64,000 bases of DNA from Micromonospora humi (GTDB lineage Bacteria; Actinomycetota; Actinomycetes; Mycobacteriales; Micromonosporaceae), in assembly GCF_900090105.1 (NCBI RefSeq), contig NZ_FMDM01000003.1, forward strand, positions 248,001 to 312,000, given 5' to 3'. A program made the position numbers and the translations under genes. Of the stretch, positions 24,911-34,844 are shown piece by piece; position 1 is the first letter of the stretch; each line of letters begins with the position of its first letter. A model generated the notes under the pieces. It saw only the letters and a program-made list of their open reading frames with translations. It did no database searches and was not told the origin of the DNA.

Positions 24911-26692
24911 CGCCGCAGGCGCGTGGGTGAGGTGCTGCCGGGCCGGGCCGGGGCGGCCGAAGTGCCAGCCCTGCCCGGCGTCGCAGCCGATGGCGCGCAG
25001 CCGCTCCGCCTGGTGGGCCGTCTCCACCCCCTCGGCGGTGACGGTGAGGTCGAGCGCGTGCGCCAGCGAGACCAGCGAGGCGAGGATCCGCTCGTCGGTG
25101 CGGCCGCCCGGGTCACCGGCCGGCGCGCGCAACCCGGTGACGAACTCGCCGGCCACCTTCATCTCGTTGACCGGCAGGTCCCGCAGGTAGGCCAGGTTGC
25201 AGTAGCCGGTGCCGAAGTCGTCGATGGCCACCCGGACGCCGAGGTCGCCCAGCACCCGCAGGGCCCGGACCGGCTCGACCACGGTGCTCATCATGGTGCT
25301 CTCGGTGATCTCCAGTTGCAGCCGGTCCGGGGCCAACCCGGTGCGCCCGAGCACGCCCCGCACCTCGGGCACGAGGTCGGGGCGGTGCAGTTGGCGTACG
25401 GCCAGGTTGACGCTGACGAACGGGGCGTCCGCGTCCGTCGTCGACCAGGTGCCCGCCTCCCGGCACGCCTCGGCAAGCACCCAGCTGCCGAGCCGGACGA
25501 TCAGGCCGGTCTCCTCGGCCAGCGGGATGAAGCTGTCCGGCCGGAGCACGCCCAGCTCCGGGTGCCGCCAGCGCACCAGCGCCTCCATGCCGAGCACCCG
25601 GCCGTCGCGCAGCGACGTCAGCGGCTGGTAGTCGAGGTAGAACTCGCCCCGGTCCAGCGCGGCCGGGATGGCCGCGGAGAGCGCGTAGCGGGCCAGCTCC
25701 CGGCGGTTGCGGTCGGGGTCGAACAGCGACCAGCGGGCCCCGCCGGCGGCCTTCGCCCAGTGCAGCGTGCTGTCCGCCGCGCGCATCAGCTCCATCGGCG
25801 AGGTGCCGGAGACCGGCCGCTCGACGATGCCGATGCTGGCCGACACCGTCAGCTCGTGCCCGTCGACCAGTGCCGGCTCGCGTACCGCGTCCAGTGCCGC
25901 CTCGGCGACCTTGACCGCGTCGTCGGTGCCGGCGGTGCGCTCGACCAGGATCACGAACTCGTCGCCGCCGAGGCGGGCCACCAGGTGCTCGCCGAGCGCC
26001 CGGCGCAGCCGCTGCGCCACCGCGACCAGCAGCGAGTCGCCGACCTGGTGGCCGAGGGAGTCGTTGACCACCTTGAACCGGTCCAGGTCGAGGAAGCAGA
26101 CCCCGACCCGGTCGGCACCCCGGCCCGGCGTGGTGATCGCGGCGGTCAGCCGCTCGGTGAACAGCGTGCGGTTCGGCAGGTCGGTCAGCGGGTCGTGGGT
26201 CGCCTGGTGCCGGAATCGGGCCTCGCTGTCGCGCAGCGCCCGTTCGGCGTGTGCCCGGGCCATCATCGCGGCGCGGCGGATGGACTCCTGCTCGTCGAGC
26301 GTGCGGTCGCGCAGCGCCCGCGCGTACCCGGTGGCGACCGTGGCGAGCAGCCGGGCCATCCGGTCCTCGACGTCGTCGACCACCAGGTCGAGGTCGCGTA
26401 CCAGCCGGAGCTGGATCACCTCGACGGTGCGGCCCAGCCCCTCGGCCGAGGCGATGTGCGACTGCACCAGCTCGGCGCCCACCTGCTGGCCGATGCGCAG
26501 GTCGAACGGGTCGGCGCGCAGCGCCTGCGCCAACCGGTCGGTGAGCCGTTGCAGCACCTCTTCCAGCTGGGCCTGGGTCATCGGCAGGTAGCTGGTCCCG
26601 GAGACCGCCTTGGCCCAGGCCCGGGCGAAGACGCCGGGACGGCGCCCCGCCGGTGTGGCCACGTCGTCAGGCACCGAGCCGCCCGACCCCAC
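24908..26692 (-). CDS. GGDEF-EAL cyclic di-GMP enzyme
   Basis: 594 residues if GTG 26692 is used; GTG 26674 is also possible. A helical N-terminal region of about 180 residues precedes a GGDEF domain with intact active site RLGGDEF, then an EAL domain with MEALVRW, EITES, DDFGTGYCNLAYL and AEGVET. Both catalytic sets look intact, so synthesis and hydrolysis of c-di-GMP are both possible. There is no membrane helix. It overlaps the end of the upstream methyltransferase gene, implying an operon. Confidence 0.93.
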   Translation of the reverse strand: MGSGGSVPDDVATPAGRRPGVFARAWAKAVSGTSYLPMTQAQLEEVLQRLTDRLAQALRADPFDLRIGQQVGAELVQSHIASAEGLGRTVEVIQLRLVRDLDLVVDDVEDRMARLLATVATGYARALRDRTLDEQESIRRAAMMARAHAERALRDSEARFRHQATHDPLTDLPNRTLFTERLTAAITTPGRGADRVGVCFLDLDRFKVVNDSLGHQVGDSLLVAVAQRLRRALGEHLVARLGGDEFVILVERTAGTDDAVKVAEAALDAVREPALVDGHELTVSASIGIVERPVSGTSPMELMRAADSTLHWAKAAGGARWSLFDPDRNRRELARYALSAAIPAALDRGEFYLDYQPLTSLRDGRVLGMEALVRWRHPELGVLRPDSFIPLAEETGLIVRLGSWVLAEACREAGTWSTTDADAPFVSVNLAVRQLHRPDLVPEVRGVLGRTGLAPDRLQLEITESTMMSTVVEPVRALRVLGDLGVRVAIDDFGTGYCNLAYLRDLPVNEMKVAGEFVTGLRAPAGDPGGRTDERILASLVSLAHALDLTVTAEGVETAHQAERLRAIGCDAGQGWHFGRPGPARQHLTHAPAA

Positions 26693-27479
26693 CCATGAAG
26701 ACCGCCCGTTCGGCGTTCTCCGCCTGGTCCGGCGCGTCCGGCCGCCACTGCGGCACCCACACCACGCCCGGGTCGACCAGCTCGAAGCCGTCGAAGAGCG
26801 CGGTCAGCTCGGCCCGGCCGCGGATGAACAACTGGCTGTCGGTGCGCCGGTAGACGCGTTCCGCCTCGGCCCGTTCCCCGGTGTCGTCGCGGCCGTCGTC
26901 GCTGGCCTGGGAGAGCACCAGGTGGCTGCCCGGCGTCAGCGCCGCGCGCAGCGTCCGCAGGATCTCCTCCGGCCGGTCGGAGTCCGGGACGAAGTGCAGC
27001 ACCGCCACGATCATCACCGCGACCGGTTCGGAGAAGTCGAGCAGCCGGGTGACGTCCGGATGGCGCAGGATCGCCTCCGGGCGGCGCAGGTCCTCCTGGA
27101 CCACCACGGCCCGCTCGTTGCCGGCCAGGATCTCCTGGCTGTGCGCCACGGCCACCGGGTCCACGTCGACGTAGACCACCCGCGACTCCGGGTCGATCCG
27201 CTGGGCGATCTCGTGCACGTTGCCCACGGTGGGGATGCCGGAGCCGATGTCCAGGAACTGACGCACGCCGGCCTCGGCCAGGTAGTGCACCGCCCGACGG
27301 AGGAAGGCCCGGTTGGCCTGCGCCATCAGCGGGGCCTCCGGCACCGCCTCCACCATCGCCCGGGCGGCGGCCCGGTCGGCCGCGAAGTTGTGCGACCCGC
27401 CCAGGTAGTAGTCGTACATGCGGGCGACGCTCGGGCGCTCGATGTCGATCGTCTCGGGTGCCCAGTCCGGCCGCTGCAT
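26667..27479 (-). CDS. SAM-dependent methyltransferase, DUF574/Methyltransf_19
   Basis: 270 residues from ATG 27479, preceded by AAGGGGCAGGGAC. Family marks are PSVARMYDYYLGGSHNFAADR, shown here in part as MYDYYLGGSHNF, then FLDIGSGIPT (SAM-binding) and VVYVDVDPVAVAHS. These proteins are numerous in actinomycetes and their substrates are unknown. It shares an operon with the GGDEF-EAL gene. Confidence 0.9.
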   Translation of the reverse strand: MQRPDWAPETIDIERPSVARMYDYYLGGSHNFAADRAAARAMVEAVPEAPLMAQANRAFLRRAVHYLAEAGVRQFLDIGSGIPTVGNVHEIAQRIDPESRVVYVDVDPVAVAHSQEILAGNERAVVVQEDLRRPEAILRHPDVTRLLDFSEPVAVMIVAVLHFVPDSDRPEEILRTLRAALTPGSHLVLSQASDDGRDDTGERAEAERVYRRTDSQLFIRGRAELTALFDGFELVDPGVVWVPQWRPDAPDQAENAERAVFMGGVGRLGA

Positions 27480-27624
27480 GTCCCTGCCCCTTGGGTGTCG
27501 GCGACTCGCGGCCCCACCGCCGCGCGGATCACCCGGGTATTCTGCCCGCCCGCCGCCGTGGTGCAAAGACCACCGTCGCTGCGCGTCCGGCCGCTCACCG
27601 TGCGCGGTCACGTCCGCCCGGAAT

Positions 27625-27669
27625 GCCGGAGAGGCCCGCGTCCGGCGTACGGACTCGGGCCTCTCCGGC
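27625..27669 (-). terminator. Hairpin terminator after the response regulator gene
   Basis: A 14-bp perfect outer stem (27625-27638 with 27656-27669, arm GCCGGAGAGGCCCG) has additional inner pairing, 9 bp past the response regulator stop on the minus strand. Confidence 0.8.
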
Positions 27670-27677
27670 GGCGGACG

Positions 27678-28346
27678 TCAGAACTTCGGCGCGTCCGGGG
27701 CCTCCAGCAGCCCCAACCGCAGCGCGGTCATCAGCGCCTGGGCCCGGTTGGCCGCGCCCAGCTTCTCGTAGAGCTTGGAGATGTGGGTCTTGGCGGTCGA
27801 CTCGCTGACGAAGAGCTGCTTGGCGATGCCGGCCACGCTCATGCCGTCGGCGAGCAGCCGCAGCACCTGGCCCTCACGCGGGGAGAGCTGCGGGCCGGAC
27901 GGGGCCAGCCGGCGCTTCATCGCCTCGGCCAGGTCGGCCGCGGTGAACGCGCTGGGGGAGGAGGCGGCGTGCCGGGCGGCGGCCACCACCTCGTCGGCCG
28001 GGGCGGTCTTCGGCACGAACGCGCTCGCCCCCGCCTCCAGGGCGCCGAAGAGCTGGTCGTCGCCGGCATACATGGTGAGCACGACGATGCCCATCGAGGC
28101 GCTGGACTTGCGCAACGCGCGGGTGGCCTCGAGGCCGCTGCCGTCGGGCAGTCGCAGGTCCATGATCACCACGTCGGGCTGGAGCGCGCCGGCCTGGCGC
28201 ACACCCTCCGCGGCGGTGGCGGCCTCACCCACGACCTCGAACTGCCGGTCCCGCTCGAAGGCGTGTCGCAGACCCTTGCGGATCAGGTCGTGGTCGTCGA
28301 CAAGGAGAACCTTGGTCCGGGTGGCCGGTGTCGGGCTGGTGGTCAT
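27678..28346 (-). CDS. NarL/LuxR-type response regulator
   Basis: 222 residues from ATG 28346. Receiver: LLVDDHDLIRKGL (acidic pocket), VVIMDLRLPDGSG (phospho-Asp), FVPKTAPAD (Lys). Helix-turn-helix: LSPREGQVLRLLADGMSVAG. It lies 7 bp downstream of its kinase gene. Confidence 0.94.
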   Translation of the reverse strand: MTTSPTPATRTKVLLVDDHDLIRKGLRHAFERDRQFEVVGEAATAAEGVRQAGALQPDVVIMDLRLPDGSGLEATRALRKSSASMGIVVLTMYAGDDQLFGALEAGASAFVPKTAPADEVVAAARHAASSPSAFTAADLAEAMKRRLAPSGPQLSPREGQVLRLLADGMSVAGIAKQLFVSESTAKTHISKLYEKLGAANRAQALMTALRLGLLEAPDAPKF

Positions 28347-28353
28347 CCTCGGG

Positions 28354-30048
28354 TTACTCCCCTTCTGCTGCTGCGGCGCTGCCGCGCACCTTATCGCGCC
28401 GGGGCGACGAGCCGAGTACCACCGCCACGGTTGTGCCGCTGGGTTGCCGCGGCCTGATCTCCAACCGGCCTCGGATACGTTCCGCCCTCTCCGCCATGAT
28501 CGCAAGACCATAGTGCCCCTCGGGGCGCTGGTCACCGATGCCGTGACCGTCATCCGACACTTCGATCCGGGCGTACGGGGGATCCACCTCACACGTGACC
28601 CAGAGGTTCGAGGCGCCGGCGTGCTTGCGCGCGTTGGTCACCGCCTCCTGGGCGATGCGCAGCAACTCGGCCTCGGTGGCGGCGGGGAGCCGGGCGGTGG
28701 ACTCGTCCAGCGACAGGTTCACCCGCAGGCCGCCGGAGGCGCCGACGGTGCGGGCGTACTCGGCGATGGCGGCGGCTAGGCCGCCGTGCCGGTCCACCTC
28801 GCTGCGCAGCTCGAACAGGCTGAGCCGCAGCTCCTGGATCACCCGGGTGACCTCCTGGCGCAGCGTGCGCAGCGAGTCGGCGGTCTCCTCCGTGTCGTCG
28901 TGCACGGTGGCCAGCGCGTTGTCGATGCCGTAGCCGACCATGACCAGCTCCTGGGCCACCCCGTCGTGGATCTCCCGGGCCAGGCGCTGCCGCTCCTCGT
29001 TGGTGGCCAGCGAACGCACCTCGTCGAAGAGCAGCGCGGCCTCCAGCCGCAGCGCCGCCGGGCCGGTGAGCGCGGTCACCCGGGACACCACCGGCGGCGG
29101 GTACGCGGCGCCGGTGTCCGCCTCGATCACCACCAGGCCGACCGTGCGCACGCCCGCGACCAGTGGCACGATCAGCGCCGACACCTCGCCGGAGTGCCGG
29201 GACCGGGCCTGCGAGCGGGCCGAGACGGTCGGCTGCTGGCTGGCCCAGGCGTCGGCGATGGCCGAGTCGGCGTCGAGCGTGGTCTCCCAGTCGACCCGGT
29301 CCGCGCCGATCTGGGCGAGCACCACCAGCCGGCCGCCGCCGCTGGCGGAGAGCACCGCGCCGCGGTCGGTCTTCGCGACCACCCGAAGCTCCTCCAGCAG
29401 GTGCTCGGAGATGCCGCCGGGGTCCAGGGTGGCGCCGGGCAGTTGGCGGGCGACCGTCCGCAGCTGGGTCAGCAGACGGGTGGCCTCCGCGTACGGCTGG
29501 GGTTTGCCCTCGCCGCGGACCCGCATCACCCGCTGGAGCGTGCCGGCGGTGTAGAGGCCGAGGCCGGCCAGGATCAGCCACTGGGCACAGACCGCCAGGT
29601 AGCCGACCTGGCCGAGCTGCGGCTCGCCGCCGATCTCGGTGAACGCGGCGCTGGCCAGCAGCGTCGCCGCCGCCACCGCGAGCAGCGCGGCACCCTCGCG
29701 GAACCGGCGGCGCAGCGCGGTCACGGTGACCGGCACCGCGAGGTACGGCAGCACCGCGGAGGCGCCCAGCCCGTCGGTGACGCCGGTGAGCTGGGTGTCG
29801 GCGGCGACCTGGCTGGCCGCCAGCCCGAGCACCACCACCTCGGCGAAGCGGCTGATCGGGGCGAGCAGCCGGTGTTGCGGGGCGAGCACGGCGGGCAGCC
29901 CGGCGAGGCCGAGCAGGACGATCCACCAGAGCTGGGCGGGGTCGCGGGTGGCGAACAGGGTCAGAGCGGCGACCAGCGCGAGGAGGACCGCGCGGGCGCC
30001 GACCGCGAGAAGCTGCGTCTGCGGCTGTCCGGATGTGGAGGCGGGCAC
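28354..30048 (-). CDS. GAF-type sensor histidine kinase
   Basis: 564 residues from GTG 30048. About five N-terminal membrane helices (residues 15-175) are followed by a GAF-like domain, the HisKA_3 helix RQRLAREIHDGVAQELVMVG, and an ATPase domain (EAVTNARKHAG, VSDDGHGIG). It sits between fadD15 (14 bp upstream) and its response regulator (7 bp downstream), so it may be transcribed with the fatty acid ligase. The signal is unknown. Confidence 0.92.
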   Translation of the reverse strand: MPASTSGQPQTQLLAVGARAVLLALVAALTLFATRDPAQLWWIVLLGLAGLPAVLAPQHRLLAPISRFAEVVVLGLAASQVAADTQLTGVTDGLGASAVLPYLAVPVTVTALRRRFREGAALLAVAAATLLASAAFTEIGGEPQLGQVGYLAVCAQWLILAGLGLYTAGTLQRVMRVRGEGKPQPYAEATRLLTQLRTVARQLPGATLDPGGISEHLLEELRVVAKTDRGAVLSASGGGRLVVLAQIGADRVDWETTLDADSAIADAWASQQPTVSARSQARSRHSGEVSALIVPLVAGVRTVGLVVIEADTGAAYPPPVVSRVTALTGPAALRLEAALLFDEVRSLATNEERQRLAREIHDGVAQELVMVGYGIDNALATVHDDTEETADSLRTLRQEVTRVIQELRLSLFELRSEVDRHGGLAAAIAEYARTVGASGGLRVNLSLDESTARLPAATEAELLRIAQEAVTNARKHAGASNLWVTCEVDPPYARIEVSDDGHGIGDQRPEGHYGLAIMAERAERIRGRLEIRPRQPSGTTVAVVLGSSPRRDKVRGSAAAAEGE

Positions 30049-30062
30049 CTGACGGATGGTAG

Positions 30063-31871
30063 TCAGCGCTGGTAGATCTCCGCGATCTCCGTGGCGTACG
30101 TCTTGTGCACGACCTGTCGCTTGACCTTCAGCGACGGGGTCAACTCGCCGGTCGCCTCGGTGAAGTCCTGCGGCAGGATCCGGAACACCTTGATCGCCTC
30201 GGCCTTGGAGACGGACAGGTTGGCCTGGTCGACCGCGGCCTGTACCTCGGCCCGCAGCGCCTCGTCGTCGCGCAGCTCGGCCACGCTGGTGGTCTCCGGG
30301 CGCCCGTGCCCGGCCAGCCACTTCGGCAGCGCCTCCTCGTCCACGGTGACCAGCGCCGCGATGAACGGCTGGCGGTCGCCGACGACCACACACTGGCTGA
30401 TCAGGGGGTGCGCCCGGACCTGGTCCTCCAGCACCGCCGGGGCGACGTTCTTGCCGCCGGCGGTCACGATGATCTCCTTCTTCCGGCCGGTGATGCTGAG
30501 GTAGCCGTCCTCGTCGAGCTGGCCCAGGTCGCCGGTGCGGAACCAGCCGTCGGTGGTGAGCGCCTCGGCGGTGGCCGCCTCGTTGTGCCAGTAGCCCTGG
30601 AAGACGATGTCGCCGGAGATCAGGACCTCGCCGTCGTCGTCGATCCGGACGGTGACGCCGGGAAGCGGGCGGCCGACAGTGCCGATCCGGGTGCCGGTGG
30701 GCAGGTTCGCGGCGGCGGCCGGCGAGGTCTCGGTGAGGCCGTACCCCTCGCAGATGGTCACCCCGACACCGCGGAAGAAGTGCCCGAGCCGGGCGCCGAG
30801 CGGCGCACCGCCGGAGATGGCGTCGCGGCACCGGCCACCCATCGCCGCGCGCAGCTTGCCGTAGACCAGCCGGTCGAAGAGGGCGTGCTGGGCGCGCAGC
30901 GCCAGGCCCGGACCGCCGGGGGTCTCCTGGGCCTCGCTCCAGGCGATGGCGACCTTCTCCGCCCGGTCGAAGATCTTGCCCTTGCCGTCGGCCTCGGCCT
31001 TCTGCCGCGCGCCGTTGTAGACCTTCTCGAACACCCGGGGTACGGAGAGCACGAACGTCGGCTTGAAGTCCTGCAGCTCACCGACCAGGTTGCTGGTGTC
31101 CGCGCAGTGCGCCATGGTGGCCCGGGCCTGCACCACGCCGACCTGGATGAGCCGGGCGAACGCGTGCGCCAGCGGCAGGAACAGCAGGGTCGAGGCGCCC
31201 TCGCGGAACAGGTTCGGCAGCACCGGCACCGCGTTGGCGATGTCGGCGTAGATGTTGCGGTGGGTCAGCACGCAGCCCTTCGGCCGGCCGGTGGTGCCGC
31301 TGGTGTAGATGATCGTGGCGACGTCGTCGGCCGTGCGCATCGAGCGGCGCGCCTCGACCTCGGCCGGGTCCACCGAGGTGCCGGCGGCGACCAGCTCGTC
31401 CACCGCGTCCAGCTCGATCTGCCAGACCTCGCGCAGCTCGGGCAGCCGGTCCCGGACGCCGGCGACCAGTGTCGCGTGGGCGGTGCTCTCCACCACCACG
31501 GCCACCGCGCCGGAGTCGCCGAGGATCCAGGCGGCCTGCTCGGCGCTGGAGGTCTCGTAGATCGGCACGGTCACCGCGCCGGCGGCCCAGATCGCGTAGT
31601 CGAACAGGGTCCACTCGTAGCGGGTGCGGCTCATCAGCGCGACCCGGTCACCGGGGGAGACGCCGGCCGCGACCAGGCCCCGGGCCACCGCGACCACCTC
31701 GTCGCGGAACTGCCGGCAGGTCACCTCGACCCGGGCCGCCGGGCCGGCGTCGCCGGGGATCCGGACGAACTGCACGGCGTCCGGGGCGACCTCGGCGTTG
31801 TCCCAGACCGGGTCGGTCAGGTTTGCCGCGTCGCCGACGGTGACGATCGGCGGAACGGAGAACTCGCGCAC
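30063..31871 (-). CDS. fadD15: Long-chain fatty acid-CoA ligase
   Basis: 602 residues from GTG 31871, chosen because GAGGGA is 6 bp upstream and because the resulting start (VREFSVPP) matches that of M. tuberculosis FadD15 (MREISVP). AMP-binding motifs include IIYTSGTTGRPKG, EGYGLTETSP, WFRTGDLG and GRKKEIIVTAGGKNVAP. It activates long-chain fatty acids with ATP and CoA. It is divergent from the SRPBCC gene, as in mycobacteria. Confidence 0.93.
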   Translation of the reverse strand: MREFSVPPIVTVGDAANLTDPVWDNAEVAPDAVQFVRIPGDAGPAARVEVTCRQFRDEVVAVARGLVAAGVSPGDRVALMSRTRYEWTLFDYAIWAAGAVTVPIYETSSAEQAAWILGDSGAVAVVVESTAHATLVAGVRDRLPELREVWQIELDAVDELVAAGTSVDPAEVEARRSMRTADDVATIIYTSGTTGRPKGCVLTHRNIYADIANAVPVLPNLFREGASTLLFLPLAHAFARLIQVGVVQARATMAHCADTSNLVGELQDFKPTFVLSVPRVFEKVYNGARQKAEADGKGKIFDRAEKVAIAWSEAQETPGGPGLALRAQHALFDRLVYGKLRAAMGGRCRDAISGGAPLGARLGHFFRGVGVTICEGYGLTETSPAAAANLPTGTRIGTVGRPLPGVTVRIDDDGEVLISGDIVFQGYWHNEAATAEALTTDGWFRTGDLGQLDEDGYLSITGRKKEIIVTAGGKNVAPAVLEDQVRAHPLISQCVVVGDRQPFIAALVTVDEEALPKWLAGHGRPETTSVAELRDDEALRAEVQAAVDQANLSVSKAEAIKVFRILPQDFTEATGELTPSLKVKRQVVHKTYATEIAEIYQR

Positions 31872-31968
31872 CTGCACTCCCTCGTGCTCGCACCGGCGGG
31901 GGCCGGCCTGGTCGGCTCAGTCGAAACCTACCCGCCCGCCTGGCCGGGCGGCCGGGTAGCCTCCCCCC

Positions 31969-32424
31969 ATGGCGGACTCCTCCACCCAGTCGATCATCAT
32001 CGGCGCGTCACCGGACCGGGTGGCGGCGGTCATCTGCGACTTCCCCCGCTACCCGGAGTGGACCGAGGCGGTACGGCACGCCGAGGTGGTCGAGGAGTAC
32101 GAGGACGGCTACGCCAGCCAGGTCCGGTTCACGCTGGACGCGGGCGTGCTGGCCGACGAGTACGTGCTGGCCTACGAGTACGCCGAGGACATCTCCCGGA
32201 TCGAGTGGCACCTGACCGCGCCGTCACGGATGCAGCGGTCCCAGCGCGGGTCGTACGACCTGGTCGAGAACCCGGACGGGACCACCACGGTGACCTACAC
32301 GCTGGAGGTGGAGCTGTCGGTGGCGATGCTCGGCATGTTCCGTCGCAAGGCCGAGAAAATGATCATGGATGCGGCGTTGAAGCAGCTCAAGCGCCGGGTA
32401 GAGACACCCGGTGCGGCAGACTGA
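31969..32424 (+). CDS. SRPBCC-family (polyketide cyclase/START-like) protein
   Basis: 151 residues. The helix-grip pattern includes SIIIGASPDRVAAVICDFPRYPEW, shown in part as ICDFPRYPEW, and a C-terminal helix MIMDAALKQLKRRVE. It is like the Rv2185c/TB16.3 family, small hydrophobic-ligand-binding proteins of unknown ligand. It is divergent from fadD15, hinting at a fatty-acid-related ligand, but that is inference. Confidence 0.85.
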   Translation: MADSSTQSIIIGASPDRVAAVICDFPRYPEWTEAVRHAEVVEEYEDGYASQVRFTLDAGVLADEYVLAYEYAEDISRIEWHLTAPSRMQRSQRGSYDLVENPDGTTTVTYTLEVELSVAMLGMFRRKAEKMIMDAALKQLKRRVETPGAAD

Positions 32425-32466
32425 TCCCGATCGCCGTCCCGGTCGTCACGCTTGAGGAGCCGAACC

Positions 32467-33120
32467 ATGGGCACCACCGATCCGGGTTCGGCCCGGGAAG
32501 AGGCCGAGCGCCTCGTCGTCACGTTGCTGGCCACCGCGCGGCTCGCCGCCGCCTCGTCCGGAGCGGGCCGCGGTCCGCTCGACGGGATCCTCTCGGGTGT
32601 CCTCGGTCACAGCCCGGGCGACGCCCGTACCGGTTTCGCCACCGGCTCGCCGGAATGCTGCGTCTGTCCGCTCTGCCGCGGTATCGCGGCGTTGCGTGAC
32701 CCGAGTCCGGAATTCGCCGAGCGGCTCGCCACCGGCGCCGGTGACCTGGCAGCCGGTGTGGCCAGCATGTTGCGCGCGTTCGCGCCGTCCACGTCGGGCC
32801 CACCGGCCGGGCCGACGGAGACGACCGGCCCGGCCGCGCCGACCGGCCCGGCCGATCCGCCGCCGGCCGGGTCCGCCGACCACGTGTGGCGCGAGGCCAC
32901 CCGTACCGGGCATGATTCTCAGCCGGCACCCGAGCAGGACGTGTGGGCCGCCGCCACCCGGGGGGAGGGCGCGGCCGATCCGGGTGCCTCGGAACCGCCC
33001 GTCGACGCCGCCGGGCCGGACGCGCCGGCGGCGAGCCGGCCGCCGGCCGGCAGTCCAGTGGTGCCCGCCTCGCGGGCGCCCGGCGAGGCGGGCGCGGACG
33101 CACCAGGCGACGGGGCCTGA
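32467..33120 (+). CDS. DUF5304-like protein
   Basis: 217 residues from ATG 32467 with TTGAGGAG upstream. The N-terminal third is helical and contains a Cys cluster ECCVCPLCRG. The rest is low-complexity Pro/Ala/Gly with two short DHVWREATR and DVWAAATR repeats. This arrangement resembles the actinobacterial DUF5304 family found next to the glucokinase gene. The function is unknown. Confidence 0.75.
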   Translation: MGTTDPGSAREEAERLVVTLLATARLAAASSGAGRGPLDGILSGVLGHSPGDARTGFATGSPECCVCPLCRGIAALRDPSPEFAERLATGAGDLAAGVASMLRAFAPSTSGPPAGPTETTGPAAPTGPADPPPAGSADHVWREATRTGHDSQPAPEQDVWAAATRGEGAADPGASEPPVDAAGPDAPAASRPPAGSPVVPASRAPGEAGADAPGDGA

Positions 33121-33193
33121 CCACCGGACATCCCGGGAGCGCACGGCCGGTTCGGCCGGTGCCGGGGGAGCACAGCAGAGGGGAGTGGCAGCG

Positions 33194-34141
33194 GTGACGC
33201 TGACCATCGGAGTCGACGTCGGTGGCACGAAGGTGGCCGGCGGTGTCGTGGACGACACCGGCGCGGTACTCGTGCAGACGCGACGGGACACCCCCGCCGA
33301 CGACGTGGCCAAGACCCGCGACGTCATCATCGAGGTGGTCACCGAGCTGTCCGCCGGCCGTACCGTGGAGGCCGTCGGCGTCGGCGCGGCGGGCTGGATC
33401 GACGCCTCTCGCTCCACCGTGCTCTTCGCCCCCAACCTGGCCTGGCGGGACGAGCCGCTGCGCGAGTACGTCGGCAACGCCACCGGCCTGCCGGTGATCG
33501 TGGAGAACGACGGGAACGTGGCCGCCTGGGCGGAGTTCCGCTACGGCGCGGCCCGCGACGCCGACGACTCGATGGTCATGTTCACCATCGGCACCGGCGT
33601 CGGCGGCGGCATCGTGCTCGGCGGTGAGCTGGTCCGCGGCGCCAACGGCATCGCCGCCGAGCTGGGGCACATGCTCACCGTGCCGGACGGCCACCAGTGC
33701 GGCTGCGGCCGACTCGGCTGCATCGAGCAGTACGCCAGCGGCAGCGCGCTGGTCCGCTTCGCCCGCGCCGCCGCCCGGCAGGAACCGCACCGGGCCACCG
33801 CGCTGCTGGAGCTGGCCGACGGCGAGGCCGAGGCGATCACCGGTCCGATGGTGACCGCCGCGGCCAAGGGCGGCGACCCGGTCTCCACCGAGGCGTTCGC
33901 CCAGGTGGGCCGCTGGCTCGGCACCAGCCTCGCCGACATGGCGCAGATCCTCGACCCGCAGGTGCTGGTGGTCGGCGGTGGCGTGATCGACGCTGGTGAC
34001 CTGCTGCTCGGCCCGACCCGGCGGTCGTTCACCGATGCGCTGGCCCAACGCAGTCGCCTGCCCGTGGCCGAGGTGCGCCCGGCCGAGTTGGGCAACACCG
34101 CCGGCGTGATCGGCGCCGCCGACCTGGCTCGGCGGATCTGA
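33194..34141 (+). CDS. glk: ROK-family glucokinase
   Basis: 315 residues from GTG 33194 with GGGGAG 8 bp upstream. ATP-binding DVGGTKVAGG, sugar-binding ENDGNVAAWAE and the ROK zinc motif CGCGRLGCIEQYASG are present. It phosphorylates glucose to glucose 6-phosphate and, in Streptomyces, also supports carbon catabolite repression. It sits between the DUF5304-like gene and an EEP-family gene, with a 1-bp gap downstream. Confidence 0.92.
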   Translation: MTLTIGVDVGGTKVAGGVVDDTGAVLVQTRRDTPADDVAKTRDVIIEVVTELSAGRTVEAVGVGAAGWIDASRSTVLFAPNLAWRDEPLREYVGNATGLPVIVENDGNVAAWAEFRYGAARDADDSMVMFTIGTGVGGGIVLGGELVRGANGIAAELGHMLTVPDGHQCGCGRLGCIEQYASGSALVRFARAAARQEPHRATALLELADGEAEAITGPMVTAAAKGGDPVSTEAFAQVGRWLGTSLADMAQILDPQVLVVGGGVIDAGDLLLGPTRRSFTDALAQRSRLPVAEVRPAELGNTAGVIGAADLARRI

Positions 34142-34142
34142 C

Positions 34143-34844
34143 GTGCCGGGCCCGGGGGTGCCGCTGCGGGTGCTGTCGTACAACGTCCACTCGCAGCGCG
34201 ACGACACGGCCGCGCTGGGCGAGGTGGTCCGGGAGGCCGCGCCGGACGTGGTGATCGTGCAGGAGGGGCCGCGCCGGTTCCGGTGGCGGCAGAAGTGCGC
34301 CACGCTGGCCGACTCGTTCGGCCTGGTGGTGGCCGCCGGCGGCCTGCCGTCGCTGGGCAACGTGCTGCTGACCAGCCTGCGGGTGCGGGTCACCGACACC
34401 CGGTGCGAGCGATACCCGCTGACCCCGGGGCGGCACCTGCGCGGCGCCGCGTACGCGCGGTGCCGGGTGGGCGGCGTCGACTTCCTGCTCGCCGGCTCGC
34501 ACCTGTCCACCGATCCGGCGGAGCGGCCCACCCAGGCGGCGGCGTTCAAGCGGGAACTGGCCGCGTCCCCGCTGCCGGTGGTGGCCGGAGCGGACCTCAA
34601 CGAGGGGCCGGACGGGCCGGCCTGGCGGACCGTGGCCGAGGGGTTGACCGACACCGCGGTGGCCGCCGACCGGGCCGACCGGCACACGTTCTCCTGCGCC
34701 GACCCGCGACGCCGCATCGACGCGCTCTTCGTCGACAAGCGGATCACGGTGGTCGACTACGACGTGGTCGACACGCCGCGGACCCGCCGGGCCAGCGACC
34801 ACTTCCCGGTCCTGGTCGACCTGCTGCTGCCGGCCGCCGGCTGA
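34143..34844 (+). CDS. Endonuclease/exonuclease/phosphatase (EEP) family hydrolase
   Basis: 233 residues from GTG 34143. EEP core motifs are LSYNVHSQ, IVQEGPRR (metal Glu), GADLNEGPDG and the C-terminal ASDHFPV (catalytic Asp-His). There is no signal peptide, so it is cytoplasmic. The family hydrolyses phosphodiesters in DNA, phosphoinositides or nucleotides; the substrate is unknown. Confidence 0.88.
   Translation: MPGPGVPLRVLSYNVHSQRDDTAALGEVVREAAPDVVIVQEGPRRFRWRQKCATLADSFGLVVAAGGLPSLGNVLLTSLRVRVTDTRCERYPLTPGRHLRGAAYARCRVGGVDFLLAGSHLSTDPAERPTQAAAFKRELAASPLPVVAGADLNEGPDGPAWRTVAEGLTDTAVAADRADRHTFSCADPRRRIDALFVDKRITVVDYDVVDTPRTRRASDHFPVLVDLLLPAAG

Noticed and set aside
28354..30831. A longer kinase reading extending into fadD15
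   Set aside because: The extra residues are Arg/Gly-rich shadow of fadD15. The kinase starts at GTG 30048, 14 bp after the ligase stop.
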